A stretch of 64,000 nt of DNA from positions 1 to 64,000 of the forward strand of contig NZ_FOUE01000005.1 of the NCBI RefSeq assembly GCF_900114775.1, in the 5' to 3' direction. Position 1 is the stretch's first letter; each line of letters opens with the position of its first letter. The notes below the pieces were generated by a model. The model did no database searches, was not told the DNA's origin, and saw only the letters and a program-made list of their open reading frames with translations. This DNA comes from Marinobacter zhejiangensis (GTDB lineage Bacteria; Pseudomonadota; Gammaproteobacteria; Pseudomonadales; Oleiphilaceae). The position numbers were made by a program, and so were the translations under genes. Of this stretch, positions 1-9,324 are shown piece after piece.

Positions 1-35
1 CGTTCAATCTGAGCCATGATCAAACTCTTCAGTTT
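1..35 (-). rRNA. rrs: 16S ribosomal RNA, 5' end only
   Basis: Read on the minus strand, the first 35 nt of the window are the conserved 5' end of 16S rRNA. They contain AGAGTTTGATCATGGCTCAG, the universal forward-primer site, preceded by AAACTGA as in mature gammaproteobacterial 16S. The gene runs off the left edge, so the rest of the rrn operon lies outside. The mature 5' end at position 35 is placed by similarity to E. coli and may be off by a few bases. Confidence 0.97.
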
Positions 36-161
36 AAATCATACAGAAGCCGAAGCTTCTAAATCTGCTCAAGACAAAACTCAATGTTCGACGAGTCACT
101 GTCTTGGTATTTCATGTCCGAAATACCTCAGCCAGCGCCCACACGAATTACTTAGTTAACT

Positions 162-172
162 TTTTAAAGAGC
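162..172 (-). promoter_or_regulatory. boxA antitermination site of the rrn leader
   Basis: The minus strand reads GCTCTTTAAAA, a close match to the rrn boxA core (TGCTCTTTAACA), about 130 nt before the 16S 5' end. In E. coli boxA RNA binds NusB-S10 and seeds the rRNA antitermination complex. NusB itself is encoded in this window at 42831-43301. Function here is inferred from sequence and position. Confidence 0.75.
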
Positions 173-202
173 GTTTGAGCCGTTGCTCAATCAAGGCCGC
201 GT

Positions 203-230
203 ATTCTACAGCGAACCGCTACCTTGTCAA
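203..230 (-). promoter_or_regulatory. rrn promoter P1 (nearest the 16S gene)
   Basis: Minus strand: -35 TTGACA at 225-230, a 16-nt spacer, and -10 TAGAAT at 203-208, followed by a GC-rich discriminator (ACGCGG). This is a strong sigma-70 match. The GC-rich discriminator is the feature known to make rRNA promoters sensitive to ppGpp. The expected start is near position 196, giving a leader of about 160 nt. Confidence 0.85.
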
Positions 231-304
231 CCGTTTATTTTCAGTCGTTTTCGTGACCCGAAAACTGCCGAAACCAACCGGCTTCCTCGTTCAAGGAGGC
301 GCGC

Positions 305-332
305 ATTCTACAGCAACCCGACCCCTTGTCAA
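305..332 (-). promoter_or_regulatory. rrn promoter P2
   Basis: Minus strand: -35 TTGACA at 327-332, a 16-nt spacer, and -10 TAGAAT at 305-310, with discriminator GCGCGCC. It has the same architecture and almost the same sequence around the -10 (GTAGAATGCGCG) as its neighbours, which supports three real tandem promoters rather than chance matches. Confidence 0.82.
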
Positions 333-438
333 CCGCTGATTTTGAAGATTTCGAAAACTCAAAATTCTCAATACTTTCAGCCAGTTGCCTTTCGATTTCC
401 AACCCGCCTCAGCGGCTTGTCCCTCGAAAGAGACGCGC

Positions 439-466
439 ATTCTACAGACCTCAGCGAGGCCGTCAA
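439..466 (-). promoter_or_regulatory. rrn promoter P3 (most upstream)
   Basis: Minus strand: -35 TTGACG at 461-466 (one change from TTGACA), a 16-nt spacer, and -10 TAGAAT at 439-444, with discriminator GCGCGTC. Third member of the tandem rrn promoter set. It lies about 75 nt from the inverted repeat at 522-556. Confidence 0.75.
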
Positions 467-521
467 CCGGGAATTTGAAATAAATCCGAAACACTTCGGT
501 TTCCACCTACCCCAGACACCA

Positions 522-556
522 AAACAGGGTGAAATCGATCAAATTCCACCCTGTTT
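522..556 (-). terminator. hairpin terminator after pssA
   Basis: Perfect 10-bp arms AAACAGGGTG (522-531) and CACCCTGTTT (547-556) enclose a 15-nt AT-rich loop, 11 nt past the pssA stop codon. On the minus strand the stem is followed by only a short T stretch (TTTT counting the stem end), so termination may be modest. It would separate pssA transcription from the rrn promoters downstream. Confidence 0.6.
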
Positions 557-567
557 ATCAGTATAGC

Positions 568-1404
568 TCAGACCTGGGGCGAGGACCCCCGCTTAACTTT
601 TCTAAAAAGAGCCCGAACAGGGCCGGAAAGCGCATAAAGCAGGAAGCCACTAAATAATACGGTACCCGGATCCAGCGCAATAACCACAAAAGCCAGAACA
701 ACAACGAGAATAGCCGCAAATGGTACCCGCCCCCGAAGATCAAGATCCTTGAAGCTGCGGTAAAGCACGTTACTCACCATCAATACCCCAGTACCACCCA
801 CCACCAACAATGTTAGTCCGGTCAACCAGGATGCCGGCTCCACGCCATTGAAGCACCACACCAATCCAGCCACGCAAGCTGCAGCAGCGGGGCTAGGCAA
901 ACCAACAAAAAACTTCTTGTCCACCGAGCCAATCTGGGTATTGAAGCGCGCCAAACGCAACGCGGCGCCAGCCACATAGATAAAGGTGACCGCCCAACCA
1001 ACCTGGTCCAATCCGTTCAATGACCAGAAAAAGGCAACCAGCCCGGGAGCCACACCGAACGCAACCATGTCCGCCAGACTGTCATACTCTTCCCCGAACT
1101 TGCTCTGGGTGTTGGTCATGCGCGCAACGCGGCCATCCAACCCATCAAGGATCATCGACACAAAAATGGCAATGGCCGCATTATCAAACACACCATTTGC
1201 AGCAGACACAATCGCGTAGAAACCTGAAAACAGCGAAGCCGTCGTTAATGCGTTAGGCAGAAGATAGATTCCCTTGCGTCGCACAGGCGCCCCTCCAACC
1301 AACTCTTCCTCAACCACTTCTCCGTCGCTATGCTCATGCCCCTCTTCCACAGCATCAGCGCCCGCGACAATTTGTGTTTCAGCTGTTTCTTTATCGGTCA
1401 TCAT
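568..1404 (-). CDS. pssA: CDP-diacylglycerol--serine O-phosphatidyltransferase
   Basis: Inner-membrane enzyme that joins CDP-diacylglycerol and L-serine to make phosphatidylserine, the precursor of phosphatidylethanolamine. The CDP-alcohol phosphotransferase signature D-G-x2-A-R-x8-G-x3-D-x3-D is complete at residues 90-112 (DGRVAR through SLAD). Several hydrophobic membrane segments follow. The first 40 residues are acidic and hydrophilic, an N-terminal extension before the conserved RKGIYLLPNALT start of the fold. This is the membrane, type II form, not the E. coli peripheral form. The gene sits downstream of ilvC but is separated from it by a strong hairpin at 1441-1476. The protein begins with two Met codons and either could be the start. 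278 aa. Confidence 0.93.
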   Translation of the reverse strand: MMTDKETAETQIVAGADAVEEGHEHSDGEVVEEELVGGAPVRRKGIYLLPNALTTASLFSGFYAIVSAANGVFDNAAIAIFVSMILDGLDGRVARMTNTQSKFGEEYDSLADMVAFGVAPGLVAFFWSLNGLDQVGWAVTFIYVAGAALRLARFNTQIGSVDKKFFVGLPSPAAAACVAGLVWCFNGVEPASWLTGLTLLVVGGTGVLMVSNVLYRSFKDLDLRGRVPFAAILVVVLAFVVIALDPGTVLFSGFLLYALSGPVRALFRKVKRGSSPQV

Positions 1405-1440
1405 TCCTATAACCCTGAAAAACTTGTGGAAGAAAGTATA

Positions 1441-1476
1441 AACAAAAACGCGGCCATCATGGGCCGCGTTTTTGTT
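1441..1476 (-). terminator. intrinsic terminator after ilvC
   Basis: Perfect 15-bp inverted repeat (1441-1455 and 1462-1476) with a GC-rich core (CGCGGCC/GGCCGCG) and a 6-nt loop. On the minus strand it ends in TTTTTGTT, 14 nt past the ilvC stop. The sequence is symmetric, but only the minus direction has a gene ending here. Confidence 0.88.
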
Positions 1477-1490
1477 AACTGCAAGATGAA

Positions 1491-2516
<1,026 letters not shown>

Positions 2517-2527
2517 CTATGTAATAT

Positions 2528-2541
2528 TGGCCCGCGGGCCA
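2528..2541. repeat. 14-bp perfect palindrome between ilvN and ilvC
   Basis: TGGCCCGCGGGCCA is a self-complementary 14-mer in the 62-nt gap between ilvN and ilvC. It has no T-run in either direction, so it is not a standard intrinsic terminator. It could be an RNA processing or stability hairpin, or simply GC-rich chance. No function is assigned. Confidence 0.45.
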
Positions 2542-2569
2542 GTGATCATAACAAAATCTGTCAAACTGC

Positions 2570-3061
2570 TCAGATGCTCAGGATCTTCTCGCCACGCGCG
2601 ATGCCTGATACCCCGGAACGCACCACTTCGAGAACTCCCGCCGTGCCCACAGCCTGGATAAAGCCATCAAGCTTTTCGCTGTCACCAGCCAACTGGATGG
2701 TATAGACCGAACTGGTCACATCCACGATCTGGCCACGGAAAATATCCACCGTGCGCTTGATCTCCGCGCGCTGGGAACCCGTGGCCTTCAGCTTGACCAG
2801 CATCAGCTCTCGTTCGATGTGGGAACCCTCGGTCAGATCCACCAGCTTGACAACTTCAATCAATTTATTGAGCTGCTTGGTGATCTGCTCGATAACCTTA
2901 TCCGACCCTGTCGTAGTGACGGTCAGGCGAGACAGCGTCTCATCCTCGGTCGGCGCTACCGTGAGCGTTTCAATGTTGTAGTTACGCTGGGAGAACAGTC
3001 CAACAACCCGAGACAGCGCGCCCGGCTCGTTTTCCAGCAGTACAGAAATGATTCGACGCAT
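2570..3061 (-). CDS. ilvN: acetolactate synthase, small regulatory subunit
   Basis: Regulatory subunit of acetohydroxyacid synthase. It activates the IlvB catalytic subunit and carries the valine feedback site. The N-terminal ACT domain is plain (MRRIISVLLENEPGALSRVV, residues 1-20, then FSQRNYNIETLTVAPTED), followed by the conserved C-terminal half ending in SGVSGIARGEKIL. I chose the ATG at 3061 because the ACT domain begins there; an in-frame ATG 33 nt upstream lies inside ilvB. The start is 5 nt past the ilvB stop, so the two are translationally linked. 163 aa matches IlvH/IlvN proteins. The symbol ilvH is equally used for this family. Confidence 0.94.
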   Translation of the reverse strand: MRRIISVLLENEPGALSRVVGLFSQRNYNIETLTVAPTEDETLSRLTVTTTGSDKVIEQITKQLNKLIEVVKLVDLTEGSHIERELMLVKLKATGSQRAEIKRTVDIFRGQIVDVTSSVYTIQLAGDSEKLDGFIQAVGTAGVLEVVRSGVSGIARGEKILSI

Positions 3062-3066
3062 GGTGA

Positions 3067-4785
3067 TCAGACCCTCTCCGTCTTGCTGAGCCACATATCC
3101 TTCATCGAGCCCCGGGCAACCTGCATCGGGTATACGTGCTCAAAGCGATCAACGTAGATATCAAGGAACACCAGCTTGTCTTTCATCGCCAGGGCTTCTT
3201 TCAGTTTTGGTTCCAGATCTTCACGCTTTTCAATCCGGATTCCGACATGACCGTAAGCTTCCGCCAGCTTGATGAAGTCAGGGAGCGACTCCATGTAAGA
3301 CTGGGAGTGACGGGACTCGTAGTTCATGTCCTGCCACTGCTTCACCATGCCCAGAGCCTGGTTGTTCAGGTTAACAATCTTCACCGGAAGGTCGTACTGC
3401 TTGCAGGTGGACAGCTCCTGAATATTCATCTGGATACTGCCTTCGCCAGTCACACACAGCACTTCCGCATCGGGATGCGTCAGCTTGACACCCATGGCTG
3501 CCGGCAGACCAAAGCCCATCGTCCCCAGCCCGCCAGAGTTGATCCAGCGATTAGGCTTGTCAAACTTGTAGTACTGAGCCGCAAACATCTGATGCTGGCC
3601 AACGTCGGAAGCAACATAGGCTTCACCATTCGTCAGGCGCCACAGGGCCTCGATGACCTCCTGAGGCTTGATGGCATCAGAGCTGGTTTCGTAGCGCATA
3701 CCGTGGAATGCACGCCATTCTTCGATCTGCTTCCACCAGGCCGACAGCGCTTCCGCATCCGGCTTTTCCTTGGACTCTTTGACCAAGGCAATCATTTCCT
3801 TGAGAACCGCATCAACCGGGCCCACGATGGGCACATCGGCTTCAATGGTTTTGGAAATTGAGGCAGGATCAATATCGATGTGTACGATACGAGCACCCGG
3901 ACAGAACTTCTCGGTCGCGTTAGTGACCCGGTCATCAAAGCGGGCACCCACACAGAGAATCAGGTCCGAATGGTGCATTGCCATATTGGACTCGTAGGTC
4001 CCGTGCATACCCAGCCAGCCAAGGTGCTGCTTGTCAGTTGCAGGGTAGCAACCAATCCCCATCAAGGTATTGGTAATGGGATAACCCAGCATCCGGGTCA
4101 GCTCTATCAGCTGATCAGAAGCCTGCCCCAGAATGACTCCACCACCGGCGTAGATCATTGGTCGCTTGGCCGCCAGCAGCATGTCCACGGCCTTTTTGAT
4201 CTGGCCTGCATGGCCTCGCACGGCAGGATTGTAGGAGCGCAGTTTTACCTTTTTGGGGTAGGAATATTCATAGCGCTCGTTCGGCGTGGTCATATCCTTG
4301 GGAATATCCACGACGACAGGTCCTGGGCGACCGGTGGCAGCAATGTAATAGGCCTTGCGAATTACCTCCGGAATTTCTTCCGGGTGACGGACGCTGAGGT
4401 TGTGTTTTACAACGGGGCGGGAGACACCGATCATATCGGTCTCCTGGAATGCATCTTCACCGATCAGGGTCGATGCAACCTGGCCACACAGCACTACCAT
4501 GGGAATGGAATCCATGAACGCTGTTGCAATGCCAGTAATCGTGTTGGTGGCTCCAGGACCCGAGGTCACCAGTACGGTACCTGGTTTTCCGGTCGCACGG
4601 GCATAACCATCGGCCATATGGACCGCGGCCTGCTCATGACGAACCAGGATATGCTTGACTTTGTCCTGCCTAAACAGCGCATCATAAATATGCAGCGCTG
4701 CACCACCCGGATAGCCGTAAATGTATTCAATGCCTTCATCCTGAAGGGACCGAATCAGCATGTCGGCGCCAGACAATAACTCCAC
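3067..4785 (-). CDS. ilvB: acetolactate synthase, large catalytic subunit
   Basis: Thiamine-diphosphate enzyme that condenses two pyruvates to acetolactate, or pyruvate plus 2-oxobutyrate, the first common step of branched-chain amino acid synthesis. Catalytic Glu51 lies in [20 protein letters not shown]. The ThDP/Mg motif reads GEGSIQMN followed by [15 protein letters not shown]. The first motif has Glu where E. coli has GDG; I recall the same GEG form in pseudomonad enzymes, so it is probably a lineage trait. 572 aa is the normal family length. The start codon is GTG at 4785, preceded by AGAGGG at a good distance. Also named ilvI in some annotations. A long leader lies upstream. Confidence 0.96.
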   Translation of the reverse strand: MELLSGADMLIRSLQDEGIEYIYGYPGGAALHIYDALFRQDKVKHILVRHEQAAVHMADGYARATGKPGTVLVTSGPGATNTITGIATAFMDSIPMVVLCGQVASTLIGEDAFQETDMIGVSRPVVKHNLSVRHPEEIPEVIRKAYYIAATGRPGPVVVDIPKDMTTPNERYEYSYPKKVKLRSYNPAVRGHAGQIKKAVDMLLAAKRPMIYAGGGVILGQASDQLIELTRMLGYPITNTLMGIGCYPATDKQHLGWLGMHGTYESNMAMHHSDLILCVGARFDDRVTNATEKFCPGARIVHIDIDPASISKTIEADVPIVGPVDAVLKEMIALVKESKEKPDAEALSAWWKQIEEWRAFHGMRYETSSDAIKPQEVIEALWRLTNGEAYVASDVGQHQMFAAQYYKFDKPNRWINSGGLGTMGFGLPAAMGVKLTHPDAEVLCVTGEGSIQMNIQELSTCKQYDLPVKIVNLNNQALGMVKQWQDMNYESRHSQSYMESLPDFIKLAEAYGHVGIRIEKREDLEPKLKEALAMKDKLVFLDIYVDRFEHVYPMQVARGSMKDMWLSKTERV

Positions 4786-4953
4786 GTTTTCTACCCTCTG
4801 CTACGAGTGAATGTTCCGGGAAGCAGTCCCGGTTGCCTGGGGGTCTGGTTATCAGGCTTCTTTTGAAAGCTGCTACAGACGTTCCGCCACACCGACTGAC
4901 GAGAGGTTATCTCCTGGCCCGCCGCGCTCCTGAGGGTTGCGGAGAGCGGCCAA

Positions 4954-5037
4954 TCAACGGGTTGCGGTATCGCAACAACCGTTCCGCGCCCACGACGCAT
5001 AGTGTTCGGTGTGGTAATAAAAGGGGGATACTTGCAC
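4954..5037 (-). other. possible 27-codon leader reading frame upstream of ilvB
   Basis: A GTG-initiated frame of 27 codons reads MQVSPFYYHT at its start and includes YASWARNGCC before ending in TGA at 4954. It follows the inverted repeat at 5040-5076 and precedes overlapping hairpins. It has no run of Val, Leu or Ile codons, so it is not a classic ilv attenuator peptide. The Cys-Cys pair and aromatic run may mean nothing. Translation is unproven, and conservation in relatives would decide it. Confidence 0.25.
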
Positions 5038-5039
5038 GG

Positions 5040-5076
5040 GATTGCCTGCCGTATTAACCCCTGTTTTCAGGCAATC
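5040..5076. repeat. inverted repeat at the predicted ilvB transcript start
   Basis: Perfect 9-bp arms GATTGCCTG (5040-5048) and CAGGCAATC (5068-5076) are separated by 19 bp. The high-coordinate arm falls where the transcript from the 5081-5108 promoter would begin, so it could be an operator or a 5' hairpin in the mRNA. Confidence 0.5.
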
Positions 5077-5080
5077 GGTA

Positions 5081-5108
5081 ATTCTGACAGCGCGAAACTC
5101 CCTGTCAA
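5081..5108 (-). promoter_or_regulatory. possible ilvB promoter
   Basis: Minus strand: TTGACA (5103-5108), a 16-nt spacer, then CAGAAT (5081-5086). The -35 is perfect and the -10 is weak. It would give a leader of roughly 290 nt before the ilvB GTG. It is the only perfect -35 I noticed in the upstream region. Confidence 0.45.
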
Positions 5109-5284
5109 TAGCGGCGCGCAACAGATTTAGCCGGCAAGGCTCCGAATCTCTGCCATACTTTGTCCGTTATGTGACATAGAAAATTGCGTCATAGCGCCAA
5201 AAACCTTCACAATAGCCCCAAATAGAGCATTCCATAAAAGGCATGTAAGTGCCTGCAATCAACCGGCGAATAAAGAGTATTGGC

Positions 5285-5752
5285 ATGAAAAGCAGATCAC
5301 TTATTTTGGCCCTCGCCGTCACTTTGGCGCCTGGGTTTGCAGTTGGCGAATCTGTCTACAAATGGACTGATGAAAATGGTGTCACACACTTTGGCGACAG
5401 GCAGCCCGTTGGCGCCCGCGCTGAGTCTGTCAACGTCAGGACCGGCAGAGGCTCCAACCCTCAAGCGGGAGAGCCAAGTCCACAGGAGAGTGTTGAAGCA
5501 CTGGAGGGCAGGCAACAGGATGAAGCGGAACGACAACGCGTAGCCGCCGTCGAGGAAGCCAGACAAAAACAACGAGCCGCCAATTGTGAGGCTGCGAATA
5601 CAAACCTTCGCATTCTCAATTCAACAAGCCGGATTCGTGTCGAAGAGGACGGCGAAGCCCGGTACCTCACCCCCGCCGAGATCGAGGAAAAGAGGAACAG
5701 CTTTCAGCAGATTGCTGACGAGAGCTGCTCCCCGGAAACTACCACGCAGTGA
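5285..5752 (+). CDS. DUF4124-domain exported protein
   Basis: A small secreted or periplasmic protein of unknown function. It has an N-terminal signal peptide (MKSRSLILALAVTLAPGFAVG) followed by the DUF4124 motif SVYKWTDENGVTHFGDRQP (about residues 21-40). Then comes a Gln/Glu/Arg-rich, probably coiled-coil segment (about 75-105), and a C-terminal part with two cysteines (NCEAAN and ESCSPE) that could form a disulfide. The ATG at 5285 is chosen because it begins the signal peptide; an in-frame ATG at 5249 would put a charged stretch before it. It stands alone between the divergent ilvB and the convergent clpB. 155 aa. Confidence 0.8.
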   Translation: MKSRSLILALAVTLAPGFAVGESVYKWTDENGVTHFGDRQPVGARAESVNVRTGRGSNPQAGEPSPQESVEALEGRQQDEAERQRVAAVEEARQKQRAANCEAANTNLRILNSTSRIRVEEDGEARYLTPAEIEEKRNSFQQIADESCSPETTTQ

Positions 5753-5758
5753 TACTTG

Positions 5759-5798
5759 TCTAGCCCTGAAACAGGATTACACCTATTCCAGGGCTAGA
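5759..5798. terminator. bidirectional hairpin between DUF4124 gene and clpB
   Basis: TCTAGCCCTG (5759-5768) pairs with CAGGGCTAGA (5789-5798) in the 55-bp gap where the plus-strand DUF4124 gene and the minus-strand clpB converge. No long T-run follows on either strand, so strength is uncertain, but the position fits a shared terminator. Confidence 0.55.
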
Positions 5799-5807
5799 TT
5801 ACCTCCT

Positions 5808-8384
5808 TTAGCCTTTACCAAACACCAGCTCGTGCTCTTTCACCGTCGCCCGAATGGTATCCCCCGGCACAAACTCGCCTTTCAACAACCTTTGTGCCAG
5901 CGGGTTTTCAATCATCCGCTGAATGGCACGTTTGAGTGGCCGGGCACCATACACCGGGTCATAGCCCACCTCAGCCAGTAGATCCAGAGCAGCGTCGTCC
6001 AGTACCAACGCCATGTCCTGATCTTTGAGGCGTCGGTTAAGCAACTCGATCTGAACCTTGGCAATTCCGTGGATCTGTTCACCGCCCAGCGGGTGGAAGA
6101 CGACAACCTCATCGACACGGTTAATGAATTCCGGCCGGAAATGCGTACCAACCACCTCCATCACCGCAGCCTTCATTGTCTCGTAATTCTCGTCGCCCGC
6201 CTGCTGCTGGATAATGTCCGAGCCAAGGTTGGAGGTCATAACGATCACCGTATTCCGGAAATCCACCGTCCGCCCCTGACCGTCAGTCAACCGGCCATCG
6301 TCCAGTACTTGCAGCAGGATATTGAAGACGTCTGGATGCGCTTTCTCTACCTCGTCCAGCAACAGCACCGAGTATGGCCTGCGGCGCACCGCTTCCGTGA
6401 GGTAACCGCCTTCCTCATAGCCCACATAGCCAGGAGGCGCCCCGATCAGTCGGGCCACGGAGTGCTTCTCCATGAACTCTGACATATCGATGCGAACCAT
6501 GGCGTCCTCGGTATCAAACAGGAACGAGGCGAGGGCTTTGCACAGCTCTGTCTTACCCACACCGGTCGGGCCAAGGAACAGGAAGGAGCCGTTAGGGCGA
6601 TTGGGGTCCGACAAACCGGCACGGGAACGACGAACCGCATTGGATACGGCCTCAACTGCCTCGCCTTGCCCAATCACCCGCTGATGCAATGCCTCTTCCA
6701 TCCGCATCAGCTTGTCCCGCTCACCTTCAAGCATTTTGGACACCGGAATTCCGGTCCACTTGGAAACCACTTCCGCAATCTCTTCGTCCGTCACCCGGTT
6801 ACGCAGCAGCTTCATCTCCATCATTTCTGCCTGGCTGGCCATATCCAACTGACGTTCCAACTCCGGAATCCGGCCATACTGGAGTTCCGACATCTCCGCC
6901 AGGTTACCGGCCCGGCGCGCATTCTCCAGGTCAATCCGTGCCTGCTCCAGCTGGCTCTTGATTTTCTGGGAACCATGGAGGGCCGCCTTTTCGGTGTTCC
7001 AGACCTCTTCAAGATCAGCGTATTCCCGCTCAACACCGTTGATCACGCCCTTCAATTCTTCCAGGCGTTTCCTGGAGGCCTCATCGGTTTCCTTCTTCAA
7101 GGCCTCCCGCTCGATCTTGAGCTGGATCAGCCTGCGCTCCAAGCGATCAAGAGCCTCCGGTTTCGAGTCCATTTCCATGCGGATCTGGCTCGCAGCCTCA
7201 TCCACCAGATCAATGGCCTTGTCGGGCAACTGACGGTCAGTGATATAGCGATGCGACAGCTTGGCCGCAGCGATGATCGCTCCGTCCGTCACCTCTACTC
7301 CATGGTGAACTTCGTATCGCTCTTTGAGCCCCCGCAGAATCGCAATCGTATCTTCTTCGCTGGGTTCGGAAACCAGCACCTTCTGGAAGCGACGTTCCAG
7401 CGCGGCATCTTTTTCGATGTTTTCCCGGTATTCATCCAGGGTGGTCGCCCCAACACAGTGGAGCTCTCCCCGGGCCAGTGCAGGCTTAAGCATGTTGCCG
7501 GCATCCATGGAACCCTCGGCTTTACCCGCACCAACCATCGTGTGCAACTCATCGACAAACAGGATGATCTGCCCTTCCTGCTTGGCCAGCTCATTGAGCA
7601 CAGCTTTCAGCCGTTCCTCGAACTCACCCCGGAATTTGGCGCCAGCGATAAGCGCCCCCATGTCCAAAGACAACACCCGCTTGCCACGAAGGCCATCCGG
7701 CACCTCTCCGTTGACGATCCGCTGGGCCAGACCTTCAACAATGGCCGTTTTACCCACGCCCGGCTCACCGATCAGGACCGGGTTGTTCTTCCGCCGACGT
7801 TGCAGCACCTGAATCGTCCGGCGAATTTCGTCATCCCGCCCGATGACAGGATCAAGCTTTCCGGCTTCCGCACGTTCCGTCAGATCAATGGTGTACTTAC
7901 CCAGCGCCTGTCGATTCTCTTCTGCCGAGGCGTCGCTAACGGACTCGCCTCCACGAACATCGTCAATAGCCTTTTCCAGGGCCGCTTTATCAAGGCCCTG
8001 CTCCCGCAACACACGCCCTAAGGTTCCGCGATCCTCCAGCGCCGCGAGCAGTACAAGCTCACTTGAAATAAACTGGTCCTGCCGTTGCTGGGCAAGTTTA
8101 TCGGCGATATTGAACAGGCGCCCCATGTCGTTAGACATGGACACATCTCCGGCAGAGCCTTTGACTTCCGGAAGGTTCTCAATTTCGCGAGATACCGCCT
8201 GACGCAGTCGCCCCGGTTCCGCACCGGCCTGCTTCAGCAAGGGTTTGATCGAACTGCCGTCCTGGTCAAGCAAAGCCTGCATCAAGTGAAGCGGCTCAAT
8301 AAAGTTGTGATCTTTGCCAACTGCAATGGACTGGGCATCTGCAAGCGCGGTTTGCAACCGACTGGTCAGTTTGTCAATTCTCAT
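5808..8384 (-). CDS. clpB: ATP-dependent chaperone ClpB
   Basis: Hexameric AAA+ disaggregase that works with DnaK/DnaJ/GrpE to pull proteins out of heat-induced aggregates. Domains in order: Clp-N double repeat, NBD1 with Walker [10 protein letters not shown] near residue 205, the long coiled-coil M-domain (about 410-530, rich in Leu/Glu/Arg), NBD2 with Walker [10 protein letters not shown] near 605, and the C-terminal D2-small domain. 858 aa matches E. coli ClpB (857). I start it at the ATG at 8384 ([11 protein letters not shown]), the family start; a frame extends 54 nt further up but reads unlike ClpB. A sigma-32 type promoter lies about 85-110 nt upstream. Confidence 0.97.
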   Translation of the reverse strand: MRIDKLTSRLQTALADAQSIAVGKDHNFIEPLHLMQALLDQDGSSIKPLLKQAGAEPGRLRQAVSREIENLPEVKGSAGDVSMSNDMGRLFNIADKLAQQRQDQFISSELVLLAALEDRGTLGRVLREQGLDKAALEKAIDDVRGGESVSDASAEENRQALGKYTIDLTERAEAGKLDPVIGRDDEIRRTIQVLQRRRKNNPVLIGEPGVGKTAIVEGLAQRIVNGEVPDGLRGKRVLSLDMGALIAGAKFRGEFEERLKAVLNELAKQEGQIILFVDELHTMVGAGKAEGSMDAGNMLKPALARGELHCVGATTLDEYRENIEKDAALERRFQKVLVSEPSEEDTIAILRGLKERYEVHHGVEVTDGAIIAAAKLSHRYITDRQLPDKAIDLVDEAASQIRMEMDSKPEALDRLERRLIQLKIEREALKKETDEASRKRLEELKGVINGVEREYADLEEVWNTEKAALHGSQKIKSQLEQARIDLENARRAGNLAEMSELQYGRIPELERQLDMASQAEMMEMKLLRNRVTDEEIAEVVSKWTGIPVSKMLEGERDKLMRMEEALHQRVIGQGEAVEAVSNAVRRSRAGLSDPNRPNGSFLFLGPTGVGKTELCKALASFLFDTEDAMVRIDMSEFMEKHSVARLIGAPPGYVGYEEGGYLTEAVRRRPYSVLLLDEVEKAHPDVFNILLQVLDDGRLTDGQGRTVDFRNTVIVMTSNLGSDIIQQQAGDENYETMKAAVMEVVGTHFRPEFINRVDEVVVFHPLGGEQIHGIAKVQIELLNRRLKDQDMALVLDDAALDLLAEVGYDPVYGARPLKRAIQRMIENPLAQRLLKGEFVPGDTIRATVKEHELVFGKG

Positions 8385-8467
8385 GATGTGGTTGTCCCCA
8401 ATTAGATAGGCGCAGTCGTGTAAATCCACAAACAACAATCACAAACTGCTAGTTACTTTGACAGTAA

Positions 8468-8495
8468 ATGTAGGGGCAATGATCAGGACTTCAAG
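8468..8495 (-). promoter_or_regulatory. heat-shock (sigma-32) promoter of clpB
   Basis: Minus strand: CTTGAA (8490-8495), a 13-nt spacer, then CCCCTACAT (8468-8476). This closely fits the sigma-32 consensus CTTGAAA-N13/15-CCCCATNT and sits upstream of clpB, a classic sigma-32 target. The site is seen in the sequence; its use is inferred. Confidence 0.8.
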
Positions 8496-8532
8496 GAGGA
8501 AACAGCGAAAACTGTCATTTTTTTGACGGACA

Positions 8533-9324
8533 TCAGGTTAACCAGATGAAACTGGCCATCCGCCCAGTGACACCATCCCGTCGGTAGGAATAAAAGCGGT
8601 CGGACTCACGGTAGGTACAGATGCCACCACCATAGATGTCCCTGACACCCGCACCGGTCAACCGTTGCCGAGCGAGTAGATAAAGATCGGCTAAATAATG
8701 GCCCGGCCTGGAGCTTGAGGCAAAGGCCTGGTCTGCTGCGGTATCGACAGCCATGAACGCCTCGCGAACCTCCTCCCCGACTTCAAAGGCTTGCGGCCCA
8801 ATGGCTGGCCCAAGCCACGCCATTAACCCCTCAGGGCCACAGGCGAACGTGTCCAGAGTCCGCTCCAGAACCCCCGCACAAAGGCCACGCCAACCCGCGT
8901 GGGCCGCCCCAACCTGGCTGCCGTCACGAGCACAGAACAACACCGGTAAACAGTCTGCGGTAAGCACGGTACAGACAACACCCTGGTGACGGGTTACGCT
9001 CGCATCCGCCTTGGGCGCTCCCTTTTTTTGTTCGCTGACGGCTTGCTCACTAACTGTCGGTGCCCTGGCGACAGAAACGCCATGCACCTGCTCAAGCCAG
9101 CAAAACGATTCTGGGGACACACCCGCCCACTGAGCCAGTCTGCGCCGATTTTCTGTCACATGTTCCAAATCATCCTGAACATGGTCACCCAGATTCAGGC
9201 TTTGCCATGGACCAACACTGGCACCACCCACTCGGGTACTGCAACCAGCCCGCACAGATGTCGGCGCGGGCCAGTCAGGGACGATGATATCCAGCTCAGA
9301 ACTCACGCTGTTCCAACTCATCAC
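8533..9324 (-). CDS. pgeF: purine nucleoside phosphorylase / multicopper-oxidoreductase-like protein PgeF (YfiH family)
   Basis: Member of the YfiH/laccase-domain family (DUF152). E. coli YfiH was first called a polyphenol oxidase and was later linked to peptidoglycan editing (PgeF, excluding L-Ser from the stem peptide). Related human FAMIN acts on purine nucleosides. The metal-site motifs are intact: WLEQVHGVSV, VLTADCLPVLF and AAHAGWRGL, giving the conserved His-Cys-His set, and GPAIGPQAFEVG follows. 263 aa is normal. Its 5' end overlaps the last 29 nt of rluD, and the rluD-pgeF-clpB order matches other gammaproteobacteria. Two adjacent ATGs (9324, 9321) are possible starts. Confidence 0.9.
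   Translation of the reverse strand: MMSWNSVSSELDIIVPDWPAPTSVRAGCSTRVGGASVGPWQSLNLGDHVQDDLEHVTENRRRLAQWAGVSPESFCWLEQVHGVSVARAPTVSEQAVSEQKKGAPKADASVTRHQGVVCTVLTADCLPVLFCARDGSQVGAAHAGWRGLCAGVLERTLDTFACGPEGLMAWLGPAIGPQAFEVGEEVREAFMAVDTAADQAFASSSRPGHYLADLYLLARQRLTGAGVRDIYGGGICTYRESDRFYSYRRDGVTGRMASFIWLT

Larger units (their letters stand above)
36..567 (-). other. rrn promoter and leader region, no protein gene
   Basis: About 530 bp between pssA and the 16S gene hold no believable coding sequence. Read on the minus strand from the high end, the region contains the pssA-side hairpin, three tandem rrn promoters, boxA and the transcribed 16S leader. The leader carries a hairpin at 45-60 with six paired bases around a UUCG tetraloop (AGAAGC/GCTTCT), and another at 106-127 (GGTATTT/AAATACC). 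Short reading frames here overlap the repeated promoter elements and have no family resemblance. Confidence 0.85.
4786..5284. other. 499-bp divergent region between ilvB and the DUF4124 gene
   Basis: This region has no convincing protein gene. Read toward ilvB it holds a possible sigma-70 promoter (5081-5108), an inverted repeat at 5040-5076, a possible 27-codon upstream frame (4954-5037) and several GC-rich hairpins down to CCGGG/CCCGG at 4817-4832. A second open frame (4791-5000) ends 5 nt before the ilvB GTG but shows no family similarity. No U-tract terminator is present in the leader. The plus-strand promoter of the DUF4124 gene should lie between about 5180 and 5270, but I could not pick a convincing one. 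Confidence 0.7.

Noticed and set aside
183..566. 127-codon plus-strand frame in the rrn upstream region
   Set aside because: It covers three tandem rrn promoters, and its repeated Pro/Ser/Arg peptide pattern is the translation of the repeated promoter elements. No ribosome-binding site or family match.
4791..5000. 69-codon frame ending 5 nt before ilvB as a gene
   Set aside because: The composition is unremarkable, no ribosome-binding site was found, and it overlaps GC-rich hairpins. It is kept only as part of the leader description.
4786..5108. Classical ilv attenuator upstream of ilvB
   Set aside because: There is no short frame with a run of Val, Leu or Ile codons, and no GC hairpin followed by a U-tract before ilvB.
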